Shown here one piece after another: positions 44,411 to 52,856 of a DNA stretch of 64,000 bases. The stretch comes from Marinomonas algicola (GTDB lineage: Bacteria; Pseudomonadota; Gammaproteobacteria; Pseudomonadales; Marinomonadaceae). The notes beneath the pieces are model-generated. The model saw nothing but the letters and a program-made list of their open reading frames with translations, had not been told where the DNA came from and searched no databases. Within the stretch, counting starts at the first letter, position 1; the number at the start of each line of letters is the position of its first letter. Made by a program: the position numbers and the translations under genes. The stretch covers positions 3,410,001 through 3,474,000 of the forward strand of contig NZ_CP061941.1 of assembly GCF_014805825.1 (NCBI RefSeq), written 5' to 3'.

Positions 44411-44427
44411 AAGCAAAATGAATGCCA
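44411..44427 (-). promoter_or_regulatory. Sigma-54 promoter of flgBCDE
   Basis: On the minus strand TGGCATTCATTTTGCTT matches the sigma-54 consensus TGGCACG-N4-TTGCW well, with the GG and GC pairs 10 bases apart. It lies about 44 bases from the flgB start. Confidence 0.75.
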
Positions 44428-44557
44428 GAAAATAAAAACCATATATTTCAACAGGTTAGTTTTATTCTATTTTAAAAACGGCAAAAAGCGGCAACAGAGA
44501 GGCAGTAGGAAAAAGAAATGAAGCAGAAGATAAAAAACGGACAGAAACAGACAATTT

Positions 44558-44587
44558 AAGGGCTCAACACGTCACAAGAGAGCCCTT
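44558..44587 (-). terminator. Terminator after cheR
   Basis: An 8-bp inverted repeat (AAGGGCTC / GAGCCCTT) with a 14-base loop lies 6 bases after the cheR stop. The T-run is better on the plus strand, so its efficiency for cheR is uncertain. Confidence 0.55.
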
Positions 44588-44592
44588 TTTGA

Positions 44593-45417
44593 TCACTTAA
44601 CTCGGTAGACAATACCAGGATGGCACTGAACAATTTCAAACAAAGATGAGAGCCCACTCAACGCCTCGGAACCACCTAAGAACAGATAACCACCAGGGTT
44701 AAGTGCTTTGTGCATTCTAGTGAGAATATCAAGTTTTAACTCGGCGGAAAAATAAATCAGTACATTACGACAAAATATCACATCAAACTTACCCAAACCC
44801 GCATAAGAATCGATTAAATTCAAATAACGAAAGTCCACTCTACTCTTTATAGGGGATTTGATTCTCCAAGAGCCACTGTCTAATTTATCAAAGTATCGCT
44901 TTTGCATACTTTCGTTTAGACCGCGAACAATGGCCAGACTGTCGTACTCAGCCTGTTTTGCGTGCTGTAAAATATTAGTACAAATATCTGTCGCAATAAT
45001 TTTTTCGCCCGCTCTAAGCTTTCCAGGATTCATTGACTTGTATTCATCAATAACCATACTGATCGAATAAGCTTCTTGACCCGTTGAAGCCGCCGCTGAC
45101 CAAATTCTAATTGGTCTATCCGACAACTCAGGTAATATTAATTTTTTCAGGATATCGAAGGGATGGGAATCTCGAAACCATAACGTTTCATTAGTCGTCA
45201 TAGCATTAATAACTTCTTCTTTCAATTTGCTATTTCTTTCCAATAATGAAACCAGGTCTTCTAATTTAGCAATGCCTTCTCTTTCAATTAATTTTCCAAG
45301 CCTACTAGCAACCAAATATTGCTTATTGTCACTCAACATAATACCGCATACTTTTTCCAAGTATTGCCTAAACTTTATGTATCCCTGTGGCGTTATTACA
45401 CTTGTACTACTTAACAT
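44593..45417 (-). CDS. cheR: Chemotaxis protein methyltransferase CheR
   Basis: CheR methylates glutamates of chemoreceptors with S-adenosylmethionine. The 274-residue protein shows the CheR start ITPQGYIKFRQYLEKVCGI, then the TTNETLWFRD motif, IWSAAASTGQEAYSISM for SAM binding and FDVIFCRNVLIYFSAELK. The ATG chosen has GGGAG 7 bases upstream; a TTG nine codons earlier is unlikely. It follows cheV by about 60 bp, the same cheV-cheR pair seen near flg genes in Vibrio and Pseudomonas. Confidence 0.95.
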   Translation of the reverse strand: MLSSTSVITPQGYIKFRQYLEKVCGIMLSDNKQYLVASRLGKLIEREGIAKLEDLVSLLERNSKLKEEVINAMTTNETLWFRDSHPFDILKKLILPELSDRPIRIWSAAASTGQEAYSISMVIDEYKSMNPGKLRAGEKIIATDICTNILQHAKQAEYDSLAIVRGLNESMQKRYFDKLDSGSWRIKSPIKSRVDFRYLNLIDSYAGLGKFDVIFCRNVLIYFSAELKLDILTRMHKALNPGGYLFLGGSEALSGLSSLFEIVQCHPGIVYRVK

Positions 45418-45476
45418 TCTCACTCCCAAAAAGCATAAAACCAAACATAAATGCTATATGTTGACATACCTTTAAA

Positions 45477-46412
45477 TTACTCATCTTCACCTTGAGCTTG
45501 GACAGTTTCAATTGCTAAACGAGCCAATTCATCAGGTTGGAATTTTGCCAAAAACCCATCTGCACCCACTTTTTTAACCATGGCCTCATTAAATACTCCA
45601 CTCAGTGACGTATGTAATAGAATAAACAAATCACTTAATCGACTGTCGTTTCGTATTTGAGTGGTTAACGTATAACCATCCATTTCAGGCATTTCTATAT
45701 CAGAAATCACCATAGAGAATTCTGTCGTAACATCACCGCCATCATCGGCAATATTTTGAAGGTATTCTAATGCTTCACGTCCATCGCATAAAACAGTGGT
45801 CGCAAAACCAACGTCTTCCATACAACGCTTAATCTGTTTACGGGCCACACTAGAGTCATCAACAATCAAAATATGATGCTGCTTAGCATTTTCTGTCACA
45901 GAATCCGTAACAATGCCAACAGAAATATCTTGTTTAGTGGGTGCGACTTCAGAAAGAATCTGCTCTACATCAATAATCTCAACCATATGCTTGTCGACTT
46001 GGCAGACAGCCGTCAGATAATTATCATGCAGTAAGCCTTTTGGTGGTGGCTGAATATCACTCCAGTTCATATTAACGATACGCTCAACACCTTTCACCAA
46101 GAAACCTTGAATCCGACGATTGTATTCAGTAATGATGACAAAACACTGACTGATGTTTTCAATAGGCCTATCACCTGTGGCCAAACCCAAATCCAATATA
46201 GGTATTGTTCCTCCACGAATGTGAGCGACCCCACGAACAACAGGGCTACTATGAGGCATTGTTGTTAGCTTTGGGCATTGCAGAACTTCTTTCACTTTAA
46301 AAACGTTAATGCCGTAAATTTGTTTTCCATTCAAGCGAAATAACAACAACTCCAGACGGTTCTCACCAACAAGTTGGGTACGCTGGTTAACTGTATCGAG
46401 AACTCCGGCCAT
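45477..46412 (-). CDS. cheV: Chemotaxis protein CheV
   Basis: CheV is a coupling protein with a receiver domain. The 311-residue protein has a CheW-like domain (residues 20-160, with YGINVFKVKEVLQCP and IPILDL) and a C-terminal receiver (HHILIVDDSSVARKQIKRC, phosphoacceptor Asp in MVISDIEMPEMDG, conserved Lys in GFLAKF). It divergently faces flgA across 145 bp. It likely couples receptors to CheA and adapts by phosphorylation. Confidence 0.95.
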   Translation of the reverse strand: MAGVLDTVNQRTQLVGENRLELLLFRLNGKQIYGINVFKVKEVLQCPKLTTMPHSSPVVRGVAHIRGGTIPILDLGLATGDRPIENISQCFVIITEYNRRIQGFLVKGVERIVNMNWSDIQPPPKGLLHDNYLTAVCQVDKHMVEIIDVEQILSEVAPTKQDISVGIVTDSVTENAKQHHILIVDDSSVARKQIKRCMEDVGFATTVLCDGREALEYLQNIADDGGDVTTEFSMVISDIEMPEMDGYTLTTQIRNDSRLSDLFILLHTSLSGVFNEAMVKKVGADGFLAKFQPDELARLAIETVQAQGEDE

Positions 46413-46557
46413 AACTTTATCTCCTATGAACCTTAATGTGTCGCCAAGGCGAACCTCTAAAAGAATATGTAAATATCATCCAATCATAGAGTGATATTTG
46501 CTATTTTACTAATATCTTATGCAAACTTAGAGTCAAAACTGTGAGATATTTACCAAT

Positions 46558-47253
46558 ATGATCAAAAAAAAATCGTTTCTCGTCTTTATCATTTACAGTT
46601 TTGTCTCTGTTTCCCACGCAACGGATTTACAAACCTATATTGCTGACTTTATTGAACATAATGAAAAGCCTAGGTTGGCCGCACGTTATCCAAATGCCGA
46701 CATTGATATTGAGTTAGAAAACAGAGCCGACTTCAGCTACTTACCCACCTGCATAGAAAACAACCTTTCTATAACCAATTCCCGACGTGATGCTCGAAAA
46801 CGGACAACGTACACGGTTGAATGTACGTCCCCCGCTTGGAAGTTTTACGTCCCAGTTAATCAAAAAATACTCTTGGATGCTTATGTTGCTATCAGTCCTA
46901 TTTCAAGAAAACAAACCATTAATCCAACTAACACCGACTTGATCAAAGTAGATATAACTGAACTGAGAGGCGATATTTATAATGAAAAAAACACACCTTT
47001 TGGCTTCATCGCGTCACGTAATATCAATATTAACACCGTTATAACAGACAAATTGACAGAGCTTCCAATTATTGTCAAAAAAGGCGCTCGAGTAATGATA
47101 AGAGCCCAAAGCAATACGATTAGTGTTAAAATGAACGGAGAATCACTCGAAAATGGCATTTTAGGACAACAGATTCGAGTAAAAAACATAAGTTCTGGTC
47201 GAATAGTGTACGGAAAAGTTGTATCGAGCAACGAGATTCTTGTAAACTATTGA
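46558..47253 (+). CDS. flgA: Flagellar basal-body P-ring chaperone FlgA
   Basis: FlgA helps FlgI assemble into the P ring in the periplasm. The 231-residue precursor starts with a Sec signal (MIKKKSFLVFIIYSFVSVSHA), followed by a variable region and a C-terminal SAF-type domain: VDITELRGDIY, FIASRNININTVI, GESLENGILGQQIRVKNISSGRIVYGKVVSSNEI. It is divergent from cheV. The next genes are flgM and flgN, the common gammaproteobacterial order. Confidence 0.92.
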   Translation: MIKKKSFLVFIIYSFVSVSHATDLQTYIADFIEHNEKPRLAARYPNADIDIELENRADFSYLPTCIENNLSITNSRRDARKRTTYTVECTSPAWKFYVPVNQKILLDAYVAISPISRKQTINPTNTDLIKVDITELRGDIYNEKNTPFGFIASRNININTVITDKLTELPIIVKKGARVMIRAQSNTISVKMNGESLENGILGQQIRVKNISSGRIVYGKVVSSNEILVNY

Positions 47254-47312
47254 AACGACAGTACGAGATAGCCTATCTAACAAAATGTTAGCGAGAATAT
47301 TCGATAAAAATC

Positions 47313-47339
47313 TAAAGTTTCTCATTTAATGGTCGATAA
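47313..47339 (+). promoter_or_regulatory. Sigma-28 (FliA) promoter of flgMN
   Basis: TAAAGTTT, 11 bases, GTCGATAA: 15 of 16 positions match the sigma-28 consensus, the best such site in the window. It lies 40 bases before flgM, so the anti-sigma factor is under its own target. Confidence 0.88.
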
Positions 47340-47378
47340 TTGCTTTAAGAGACAAATTTTCAGGGGCGGGACTAGGTT

Positions 47379-47696
47379 ATGGCAATTAATATTGGTAATG
47401 GTTTAGGTAATCAGGCGAGCATTGGCAAAAATGATCGGTTACAAAAAACGACTGAATCGACCGACAACCAAACAGGGCAAACTGTATCAAGCAAAGAAAC
47501 ACTTGCAGAAGACACAGTGCAACTTAGTGGCGCGGCTCAGGTTTTAAAAGATCAAGAAGCGAAGATATCCAGTCTTCCAGTCATTGATATGGACAAAGTG
47601 GAACGAATTAAACAGGAAATTGCGTCTGGAGAGTACAAAATAGATACTCAGAAATTAGCAAGCAACATGCAACACATCGATGCTCTTTTTTCTTAA
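47379..47696 (+). CDS. flgM: Anti-sigma-28 factor FlgM
   Basis: FlgM binds FliA and keeps late flagellar genes off until it is exported through the finished hook. The 105-residue protein begins MAINIGNGLGNQ and ends in the family core AEDTVQLSGAAQVL, VDMDKVERIKQEIASGEYKID-like segment (here VIDMDKVERIKQEIASGEYK). Low complexity in the N-terminal half fits its disorder. flgN follows after 36 bp. Confidence 0.93.
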   Translation: MAINIGNGLGNQASIGKNDRLQKTTESTDNQTGQTVSSKETLAEDTVQLSGAAQVLKDQEAKISSLPVIDMDKVERIKQEIASGEYKIDTQKLASNMQHIDALFS

Positions 47697-47732
47697 TTAA
47701 AAATGTCTCTATTTAACGCTTAAGCTGATTAT

Positions 47733-48209
47733 ATGGTCCCTGTCGAACCAATTTTTGCTCGCAACAAAGAACTTTTAGTGTCATTGTCTGAACTATTAGA
47801 CAATGAACGAGACGCCCTTGCTCAATTAGACCCAGATAAAATTTTAACACTCTCAAAACAAAAGAGCGTCATCCTAGATGAACTCGATGCATTAAACATC
47901 AAACGACATTCGTTGCTACTCAAATTTGGCATTATTGATCAGAAAAAAGCGGAAGAAGGCCAATTTAAAAAATGGCTACACACGAAATCATCCAATCCAA
48001 AATTAATTGACCTTGTTACTCAATGTGAAGTGTTACTAGAAAACTGTAAAGTTAAAAACCATAACAATGAGCAAGTTCTAAATATTTCGCAACAACGCAA
48101 CAAAACGCTTCTAGAGATACTTAAAGGCACAGACAAAAAAAGTCGAGTTTACACAGCAAAAGGTGGCACAAACCCTGTAAGCAGTAAACACACGATAGGT
48201 CGAGCATAA
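47733..48209 (+). CDS. flgN: Flagellar chaperone FlgN
   Basis: FlgN is the export chaperone for FlgK and FlgL. The 158-residue, helical and charged protein has a FlgN-like pattern: LLVSLSELLDNERDALAQLDPDKILTLSKQKSVILDEL, then coiled helices with HNNEQVLNISQQRNKTLLEIL. The C-terminus is basic and probably flexible. It follows flgM in the same transcript. The Arg tRNA gene lies about 140 bp beyond. Confidence 0.88.
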   Translation: MVPVEPIFARNKELLVSLSELLDNERDALAQLDPDKILTLSKQKSVILDELDALNIKRHSLLLKFGIIDQKKAEEGQFKKWLHTKSSNPKLIDLVTQCEVLLENCKVKNHNNEQVLNISQQRNKTLLEILKGTDKKSRVYTAKGGTNPVSSKHTIGRA

Positions 48210-48351
48210 ACCTTTAGCAAGCAAACCCGTATTGTTGAAAAAAATTAAATTCTATTTTATTTGCCGTATATCGAAAAATAATGTATAAAATCAATCACTT
48301 CTTATGCAAGTAATCTAGAAGTCTCTACTGAGCTCAAAAAAAACAACATAC

Positions 48352-48427
48352 GTCCTCATAGGTAAACAGGATATACCTGCCGCCTCCTAAGCGGCTATTC
48401 CAGGTTCGAGTCCTGGTGAGGACACCA
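48352..48427 (+). tRNA. tRNA-Arg (anticodon CCU)
   Basis: The 76-base gene folds as a full cloverleaf. Acceptor arms GTCCTCA / TGAGGAC pair perfectly; the D stem is GGTA / TACC; the anticodon stem GCCGC / GCGGC closes the loop CTCCTAA with anticodon CCT, reading AGG; the T arm is CCAGG / CCTGG around TTCGAGT. The 3' CCA is encoded. I see no attachment-site duplicate downstream, so nothing shows it used as an integration site. Confidence 0.95.
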
Positions 48428-48855
48428 TCTTTATCAATACAGGCATGTACTTAATAAAACGTGTATACCTATTGAATGCGACTATTCTCAAATACTTAAC
48501 TCTTTCACAACCGTCTAACCTAAAAGCCCCCCATCATGTCACTCGTATATGCACATCAAAACGTCGTTTTTTGACACCTTATACCAATATAAAAACACTT
48601 TTAGTAAAGCAAAAAGACTTCTTCACGGAAAACGTACACGACGTCTTCGATGCCGTTAAAAACATCGCACTGACCGATAAACCAGAAAAACTATCCTACA
48701 TTTGAACTCAGCCGTAGCCCACATAGAATAGCGATATTTTGGTCGTTTAAAATTAGAAATTATATGTAGGATCGAATAATTTTATACATTTAAATTTTCA
48801 TAAATTAAAAGGGACCGCGCCAAGCTAGGCGCGGGTAAACCCAATAATTAACCTA
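48428..48855. other. Gene-poor spacer after the Arg tRNA
   Basis: No gene here is convincing. A plus-strand frame of 86 codons at 48445-48705 has no Shine-Dalgarno and no family likeness, so I do not call it. The end of the stretch holds the terminator of the BON-domain gene. Confidence 0.5.
48815..48834 (-). terminator. Terminator after the BON-domain gene
   Basis: A GC-rich 7-bp stem (CCGCGCC / GGCGCGG, 6-base loop) is followed on the minus strand by TCCCTTTTAATTT. It lies about 20 bases past the stop of the BON gene. Confidence 0.8.
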
Positions 48856-49422
48856 TTAATTACTCGCGACTAAGTCTGTTACTTTTAATTTATTAACAAC
48901 ACTCGTTACATCGTTAGTATTTTTAGCCATAGTAAACGCAAGATCTCTTTCAGAATCTGATTCTACTTCACCAACAAGCGTTACAATTCCATTTTTAACT
49001 TCTACTTCTATATCTAACCCGCTCACTTGTGAATCAAATAAAAATTTTGATTTAACTACTGTTTCAATTTTTGAATCTTTAAGACTTTGCATCATCTTCG
49101 AATCTTCTTCATGTGTTTTTTCGTCAATGACAGTGAGCCTATTATCTACTTTAGTAACACCTTCAAGCGAAGCTACCAGTTCTTCTGCTAAGGCTTTATC
49201 TACAAAATTATTAACCTTACCAGTTAAAATAACAGTACCGTTTTTAACGTCGGTATTAATATCGAACGAATTTAAATTTCCATTAAAAAGCAGCGTTGAT
49301 TCGGCTTTACCATCAATCCAGGCATCTTTAGCGCCACCTTCCCAAGTGTTCTCGGCATTAACATTTAAAGAAGTAGCCGTAATAGCCGTTGCCACAATCA
49401 TTGAAAGAATTGATTTTTTCAT
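48856..49422 (-). CDS. Periplasmic BON-domain protein, OsmY-like
   Basis: The 188-residue precursor has a Sec signal peptide (MKKSILSMIVATAITATSLNVNA) and two BON domains, about residues 38-103 and 114-183, each with the VKNGxVxLxGxV motif (VKNGTVILTGKV and VKNGIVTLVGEV). OsmY-type proteins associate with the envelope under osmotic or membrane stress. It is a single gene with its own terminator and a long upstream region shared with the divergent outer-membrane protein gene. Confidence 0.88.
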   Translation of the reverse strand: MKKSILSMIVATAITATSLNVNAENTWEGGAKDAWIDGKAESTLLFNGNLNSFDINTDVKNGTVILTGKVNNFVDKALAEELVASLEGVTKVDNRLTVIDEKTHEEDSKMMQSLKDSKIETVVKSKFLFDSQVSGLDIEVEVKNGIVTLVGEVESDSERDLAFTMAKNTNDVTSVVNKLKVTDLVASN

Positions 49423-49540
49423 AATGTATTCTCCTATTATTAAAATTCACTAAGGATATATCAAAATTGATGCCAACATTTAATTTTCATAAAAAACAAC
49501 AAGTTATGAATTTTTATTATCATAATGACAACACACTACT

Positions 49541-49572
49541 GTAACTATTACCGGTGAACAGGTAATAGTTAC
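49541..49572. repeat. Perfect 12-bp inverted repeat
   Basis: Arms GTAACTATTACC / GGTAATAGTTAC surround the 8-base loop GGTGAACA. No T-run follows on either strand, so an operator or mRNA leader hairpin for the BON gene is likelier than a terminator. It lies about 120 bases upstream of that gene. Confidence 0.6.
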
Positions 49573-49851
49573 ACATAATAAAATCAACCTTTAACCCGCG
49601 GATTCGATGTGGTACATCCTATTTATAAAAAAATCCTATGTATTATGGAGAAATTCTATCCACTACTTTACCGGAGGTTTCTTTAAAACGAGTAAACCAA
49701 GTTATATTAATGAAATCTATTTTACTTTCCATTTCCGGTAAAAATCTATTATATCAACCACCACCAATTACTTACCTTAAACAAACTAAAATACAGCCTA
49801 ATTAATAGGTAATTTTTTCACAGTCAATTATAAAATTTTCATAATGCACAA

Positions 49852-49867
49852 GAATTTGATTATTAAT
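49852..49867 (+). repeat. Direct repeat copy 1 before the outer-membrane protein gene
   Basis: GAATTTGATTATTAAT recurs 57 bases downstream with one mismatch. This spacing is between five and six helical turns. A paired activator or repressor site is the likeliest reading. Confidence 0.4.
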
Positions 49868-49908
49868 CAATCAAAAAACATCATTTAAAGGCGTTTTACC
49901 TTGGCATG

Positions 49909-49924
49909 GAATTTGATTATGAAT
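49909..49924 (+). repeat. Direct repeat copy 2 before the outer-membrane protein gene
   Basis: GAATTTGATTATGAAT, matching copy 1 at 15 of 16 bases. It lies about 58 bases before the outer-membrane protein start and may overlap its promoter. Confidence 0.4.
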
Positions 49925-49981
49925 ATATATCTGGATAACAACATTCAGTGTAATTAATGACAAACAACAATGGAGCATGAA

Positions 49982-50563
49982 ATGAAAAAATCATTATTGT
50001 TAGGAGCACTTATTACCGCTGGTTTTTTAAACTCTAACGTACAAGCACAAGAATATAATGCCGAAAATGACGCGAAAGGACTTTACATTGGCGCAGGCTA
50101 TGGTTATTTACGAGCAGACGGTGACGATAATTTTGATGATAATAAAGAGGCCTATCAAGCCTTCTTAGGTTATGGGGCGAATCAGTACTTTGCTATTGAG
50201 GGTGGCTTTATTGATTTTGGTCACTACGGGAATGAGTTAGCTAACGCTGATACTAAAGGACTTACCTTAGGTATTAAGCTAGGTATGCCTGTATCAGACA
50301 ACGTTAGCGTTTATGTTCGCGGTGGGCAGCTCTGGTACGAAACCGATTATTCTGTTCTTGGTGTTAGAGACGACATTGATGATGAAGGTTTGTTCGCTGG
50401 TCTTGGTGTTAGTTACCATATTAACAAAGATTTGACGGTTAAGTTAGACTACACTGTATATGACAATGATTTAAATGTAGATAGCGCAACAGATGATATT
50501 GATAATGCTGATTTTTCCACAGATTTGAAGCATGCATCTTTAGGGTTCGAATTTAAGTTTTAA
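49982..50563 (+). CDS. Outer-membrane beta-barrel protein (OmpX/Ail-like)
   Basis: The 193-residue precursor has a Sec signal (MKKSLLLGALITAGFLNSNVQA) followed by alternating amphipathic strands: GLYIGAGYGYLRADG, YFAIEGGFIDFG, VSVYVRGGQLWYET, and a last strand ending in HASLGFEFKF. The terminal phenylalanine is the BAM-recognition signature. The size suits an eight-stranded barrel. The start chosen is the ATG with GGAG 6 bases upstream, not the ATG four codons earlier. A calcium-like acidic loop (DGDDNFDDN) is present. Function is unknown. Confidence 0.85.
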   Translation: MKKSLLLGALITAGFLNSNVQAQEYNAENDAKGLYIGAGYGYLRADGDDNFDDNKEAYQAFLGYGANQYFAIEGGFIDFGHYGNELANADTKGLTLGIKLGMPVSDNVSVYVRGGQLWYETDYSVLGVRDDIDDEGLFAGLGVSYHINKDLTVKLDYTVYDNDLNVDSATDDIDNADFSTDLKHASLGFEFKF

Positions 50564-51024
50564 TAACGACAGTCAATGTGTTTTATCCAGCCTATGGACG
50601 TTATTATAGACAAAGGAATTAACCCTTTTTTATAAGAATACAGCTAGACACATTTTATTAATTGCAATTTAAATCATTTCTCTAAACACGTATTTTTTGG
50701 ATTTGATTTTATAAACGGTTGCACATTTCTAATTAAAGCGAGAGTTTTGCTCAATAATGTTTTACAAAACTCTAAATGCTCAGAATCTAGTTTTGAATTT
50801 ACTTGTGATGAAAAATTAGATACTGAGTCATTAATGTAACGGCGGAGTAATTACTTTTCTTTTACATACATTATGTGCAAGTCGTCAGTGAAGCTAAAAA
50901 ATGTACAAGCCGGTAACGTGGGTATTGTATTTATTAACGAGTATCAAGAGCTTACGTTAGCGTTTCAGGAGCACTACATACTTGTTTCACTCCATTTTTA
51001 TAGTCATCCTAAACAAGGGTAAAA
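50564..51024. other. Gene-poor spacer with traces of a broken frame
   Basis: No intact gene of recognisable family is present. In one plus-strand frame about 120 codons from roughly 50648 to 51022 are open except for a single TAA at 50837-50839. The second half could be read from an ATG at 50873 as a 49-residue peptide whose stop is two bases before the next gene. It may be a decayed gene or chance. Confidence 0.35.
50873..51022 (+). pseudogene. Small ORF or remnant directly before the EEP gene
   Basis: A 49-residue frame (MCKSSVKLKNVQAGNVGIV at its start) has no good Shine-Dalgarno and no family I recognise. Upstream codons in the same frame remain open beyond one stop codon, which hints at a degraded longer gene. 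Its stop lies two bases before the EEP ATG, and the EEP ribosome-binding site is inside it, so coupling is possible if it is translated. Confidence 0.25.
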
Positions 51025-51993
51025 ATGTTAGACACTCTGTTAATCATCCTCACCGTCATTATGCTTACCGTAACTTTAGCGCCATTATTGCCATCTAATC
51101 ACTGGCTTTGTCGAGTATGGGAGTTTCCTAGAGTACAAATTGCCATCATTAACGTATGTATATTAGTCGCTAGTTTTTTCCTCACTTCATCAACAACGCA
51201 AATAATGTTAGTTGCCATAAATGGCTTTGCTTCCCTTTATCAATTTTTTTGGATATTTCCGTATACCCCCTTTTGCCCTATTCAAGTACCGAAATCATCT
51301 GCAGCGAATCATGAACACGCCATAAAAATAATGACAAGTAATGTATTAATGACAAACCATTCAGCTGAAAAATTAATCTCATTAGTAAGGTTACATCAAC
51401 CTGATGTCTTAGTGACGCTTGAAACAGATACATGGTGGCAGGACGCTCTTAGCCCTTTACATATTGACTATCCCTACAGAGTCAATCGTCCTCTAGATAA
51501 TCTGTATGGTATTCATCTGTACAGTAAATATAAATTGGAAGATGTCGACGTGTTAGATCTGATTGAAGATAACGTGCCATCAATTCACTGCTATCTACGG
51601 TTAAAAGATGAAACAAAAGTAAAATGCCACTTTCTCCACCCAGCTCCGCCAAGCCCTACTGAAAATCAAAGTTCAAAACCAAGGGATAAAGAATTATTGT
51701 TAATAGCTAAAAAAGTAAGGGAGAAAACAGAGCCAACAATCGTAACAGGAGATTTAAATGATGTGGCCTGGTCGCCAACAACGAGAGCGTTTAGACGTAT
51801 TAGCGGCCTAAAAGATCCTAGAATTGGTAGAGGAATGTTTAACACCTTCCATGCAGACTATTTTTTTATGCGCTGGCCCCTAGACCACATTTTTCATAGC
51901 GAACACTTTGTATTAGGTACAATAAAAAGAATGCCTTCAATTGACTCTGATCATTTCCCTTTACTTAGTGAGTTGATTTACATAAAAAAATAG
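51025..51993 (+). CDS. Membrane-tethered endonuclease/exonuclease/phosphatase-family protein
   Basis: A 322-residue protein with two or three N-terminal membrane segments (residues 1-85) and a C-terminal EEP domain. The catalytic set is visible: Asn in MTSNVLM, Glu in TLETDTWW, His in CHFLHPAPP, Asp-Asn in TGDLNDVAW, Asp in LDHIFHS and His in DSDHFPL. EEP enzymes cut phosphodiesters in nucleic acids, lipids or inositol phosphates. With the membrane anchor a periplasmic lipid or nucleic-acid target is likely, but unproven. It lies 293 bp before the DedA-headed operon. Confidence 0.85.
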   Translation: MLDTLLIILTVIMLTVTLAPLLPSNHWLCRVWEFPRVQIAIINVCILVASFFLTSSTTQIMLVAINGFASLYQFFWIFPYTPFCPIQVPKSSAANHEHAIKIMTSNVLMTNHSAEKLISLVRLHQPDVLVTLETDTWWQDALSPLHIDYPYRVNRPLDNLYGIHLYSKYKLEDVDVLDLIEDNVPSIHCYLRLKDETKVKCHFLHPAPPSPTENQSSKPRDKELLLIAKKVREKTEPTIVTGDLNDVAWSPTTRAFRRISGLKDPRIGRGMFNTFHADYFFMRWPLDHIFHSEHFVLGTIKRMPSIDSDHFPLLSELIYIKK

Positions 51994-52286
51994 TCACGCA
52001 TCAAAACCACTGACATTATTTAAATTTTTAAGTAAATTCTTTCACGACGCTTAAAAAGAATAGCACAGAATAGGTAACGCTAACGAGCCAATGCGAGCAC
52101 ACAGTAAATAGAGCAAGTAAGTGTAAAAGAATTAACATTTGAGTAATAAAAAAATCAAGAACCTAGTTATCTATTCGAACGCTAGTGGGAACCCCCTCTA
52201 TTTTAAAATATTTTAAATTCAATTGAACTTGCCGTCTTTTACTGTGTCTTAATTATTACAGTAGAAACAGACTTAGTTGAATTTTT

Positions 52287-52856
52287 ATGTTCGATACCTT
52301 ACTTAGTTGGTCCCACAATCCTTATGCGATTGCGTTAGGCATCATCTTAATATCATACCTATTAGAAGATGCGGCGATTGTGGGTGCGGCTCTTCTGTCT
52401 GTTGAAGGCACGCTCCCCATTCACATCGGTCTTTTAGCCGTTTTTATAGGCATCGCCTCCGGTGATATTGGCCTCTTTTACATTGGCCGTTACAGCCACA
52501 AATTTCATTGGGTACAACACAAGCTAGCGCATTCTAAAGTCATAAAAATCCAAACTAAACTGCAAAAAAATGCTTTTATAAATGTCTTTTTAATTCGTTT
52601 TTTACCAGGTTTACGTGGTACAGGCTATTTAGTTTGCGGGGCGTTTCATATCAAGCCCTTCACCTTCTTTATCTCTGTGGGTTTAGCCACCCTCTTATGG
52701 TCCATCATAATATATACATCCGTCTTTGCTTTAGGTGATGCTCTTTGGGTCGAGGGTTCCTTATGGCGCTGGGGATTGGCCCCAACTCTTATTATGGCCA
52801 TCCTCTTAATAAACAAAATGATAAAAGTGTATTTTTTAAAGGAACAAACAATTTGA
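52287..52856 (+). CDS. DedA-family membrane protein
   Basis: A 189-residue protein with four or five membrane segments and DedA hallmarks: ISYLLEDAAIVGAALLS (the acidic residue in helix 1 region), GDIGLFYIGRYSHKF and FLIRFLPGLRGTGYLVCGAF with the conserved RFxPGxR arginines. DedA proteins flip or scramble undecaprenyl phosphate or phospholipids, as shown for several family members. It heads a five-gene operon and its stop overlaps the next start, so a transport step for the lipid made by its neighbours is a fair inference. Confidence 0.88.
   Translation: MFDTLLSWSHNPYAIALGIILISYLLEDAAIVGAALLSVEGTLPIHIGLLAVFIGIASGDIGLFYIGRYSHKFHWVQHKLAHSKVIKIQTKLQKNAFINVFLIRFLPGLRGTGYLVCGAFHIKPFTFFISVGLATLLWSIIIYTSVFALGDALWVEGSLWRWGLAPTLIMAILLINKMIKVYFLKEQTI

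Larger units (their letters stand above)
49423..49969. other. 547-bp AT-rich divergent regulatory region
   Basis: It separates the BON gene from the outer-membrane protein gene and holds no gene I can support. It contains a perfect palindrome, a pair of 16-base direct repeats and three copies of TTACCGG or its complement (49548-49554, 49668-49674, 49735-49741). Such density suggests regulatory sites for one or both flanking envelope genes. Confidence 0.5.

Noticed and set aside
45418..45444. TTG start nine codons earlier for cheR
   Set aside because: The downstream ATG has a GGGAG at correct spacing, which lies within the longer frame.
48352..48427. tRNA-Arg as an integration site for a mobile island
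   Set aside because: No integrase gene and no downstream repeat of the tRNA 3' end was seen.
48445..48705. An 86-codon plus-strand frame after the Arg tRNA
   Set aside because: No Shine-Dalgarno, no recognisable domain, and composition like the surrounding non-coding DNA. Kept only as a remark.
50561..50606. Long-loop inverted repeat after the outer-membrane protein gene (TAATAACG / CGTTATTA)
   Set aside because: The loop is about 30 bases and no T-run follows, so a terminator call is not supported.
52745..52852. An upstream ATG start for the ATP-grasp gene
   Set aside because: It would lie inside dedA and add 36 residues unlike the family. The TTG with AAAGGA at the dedA stop fits better.
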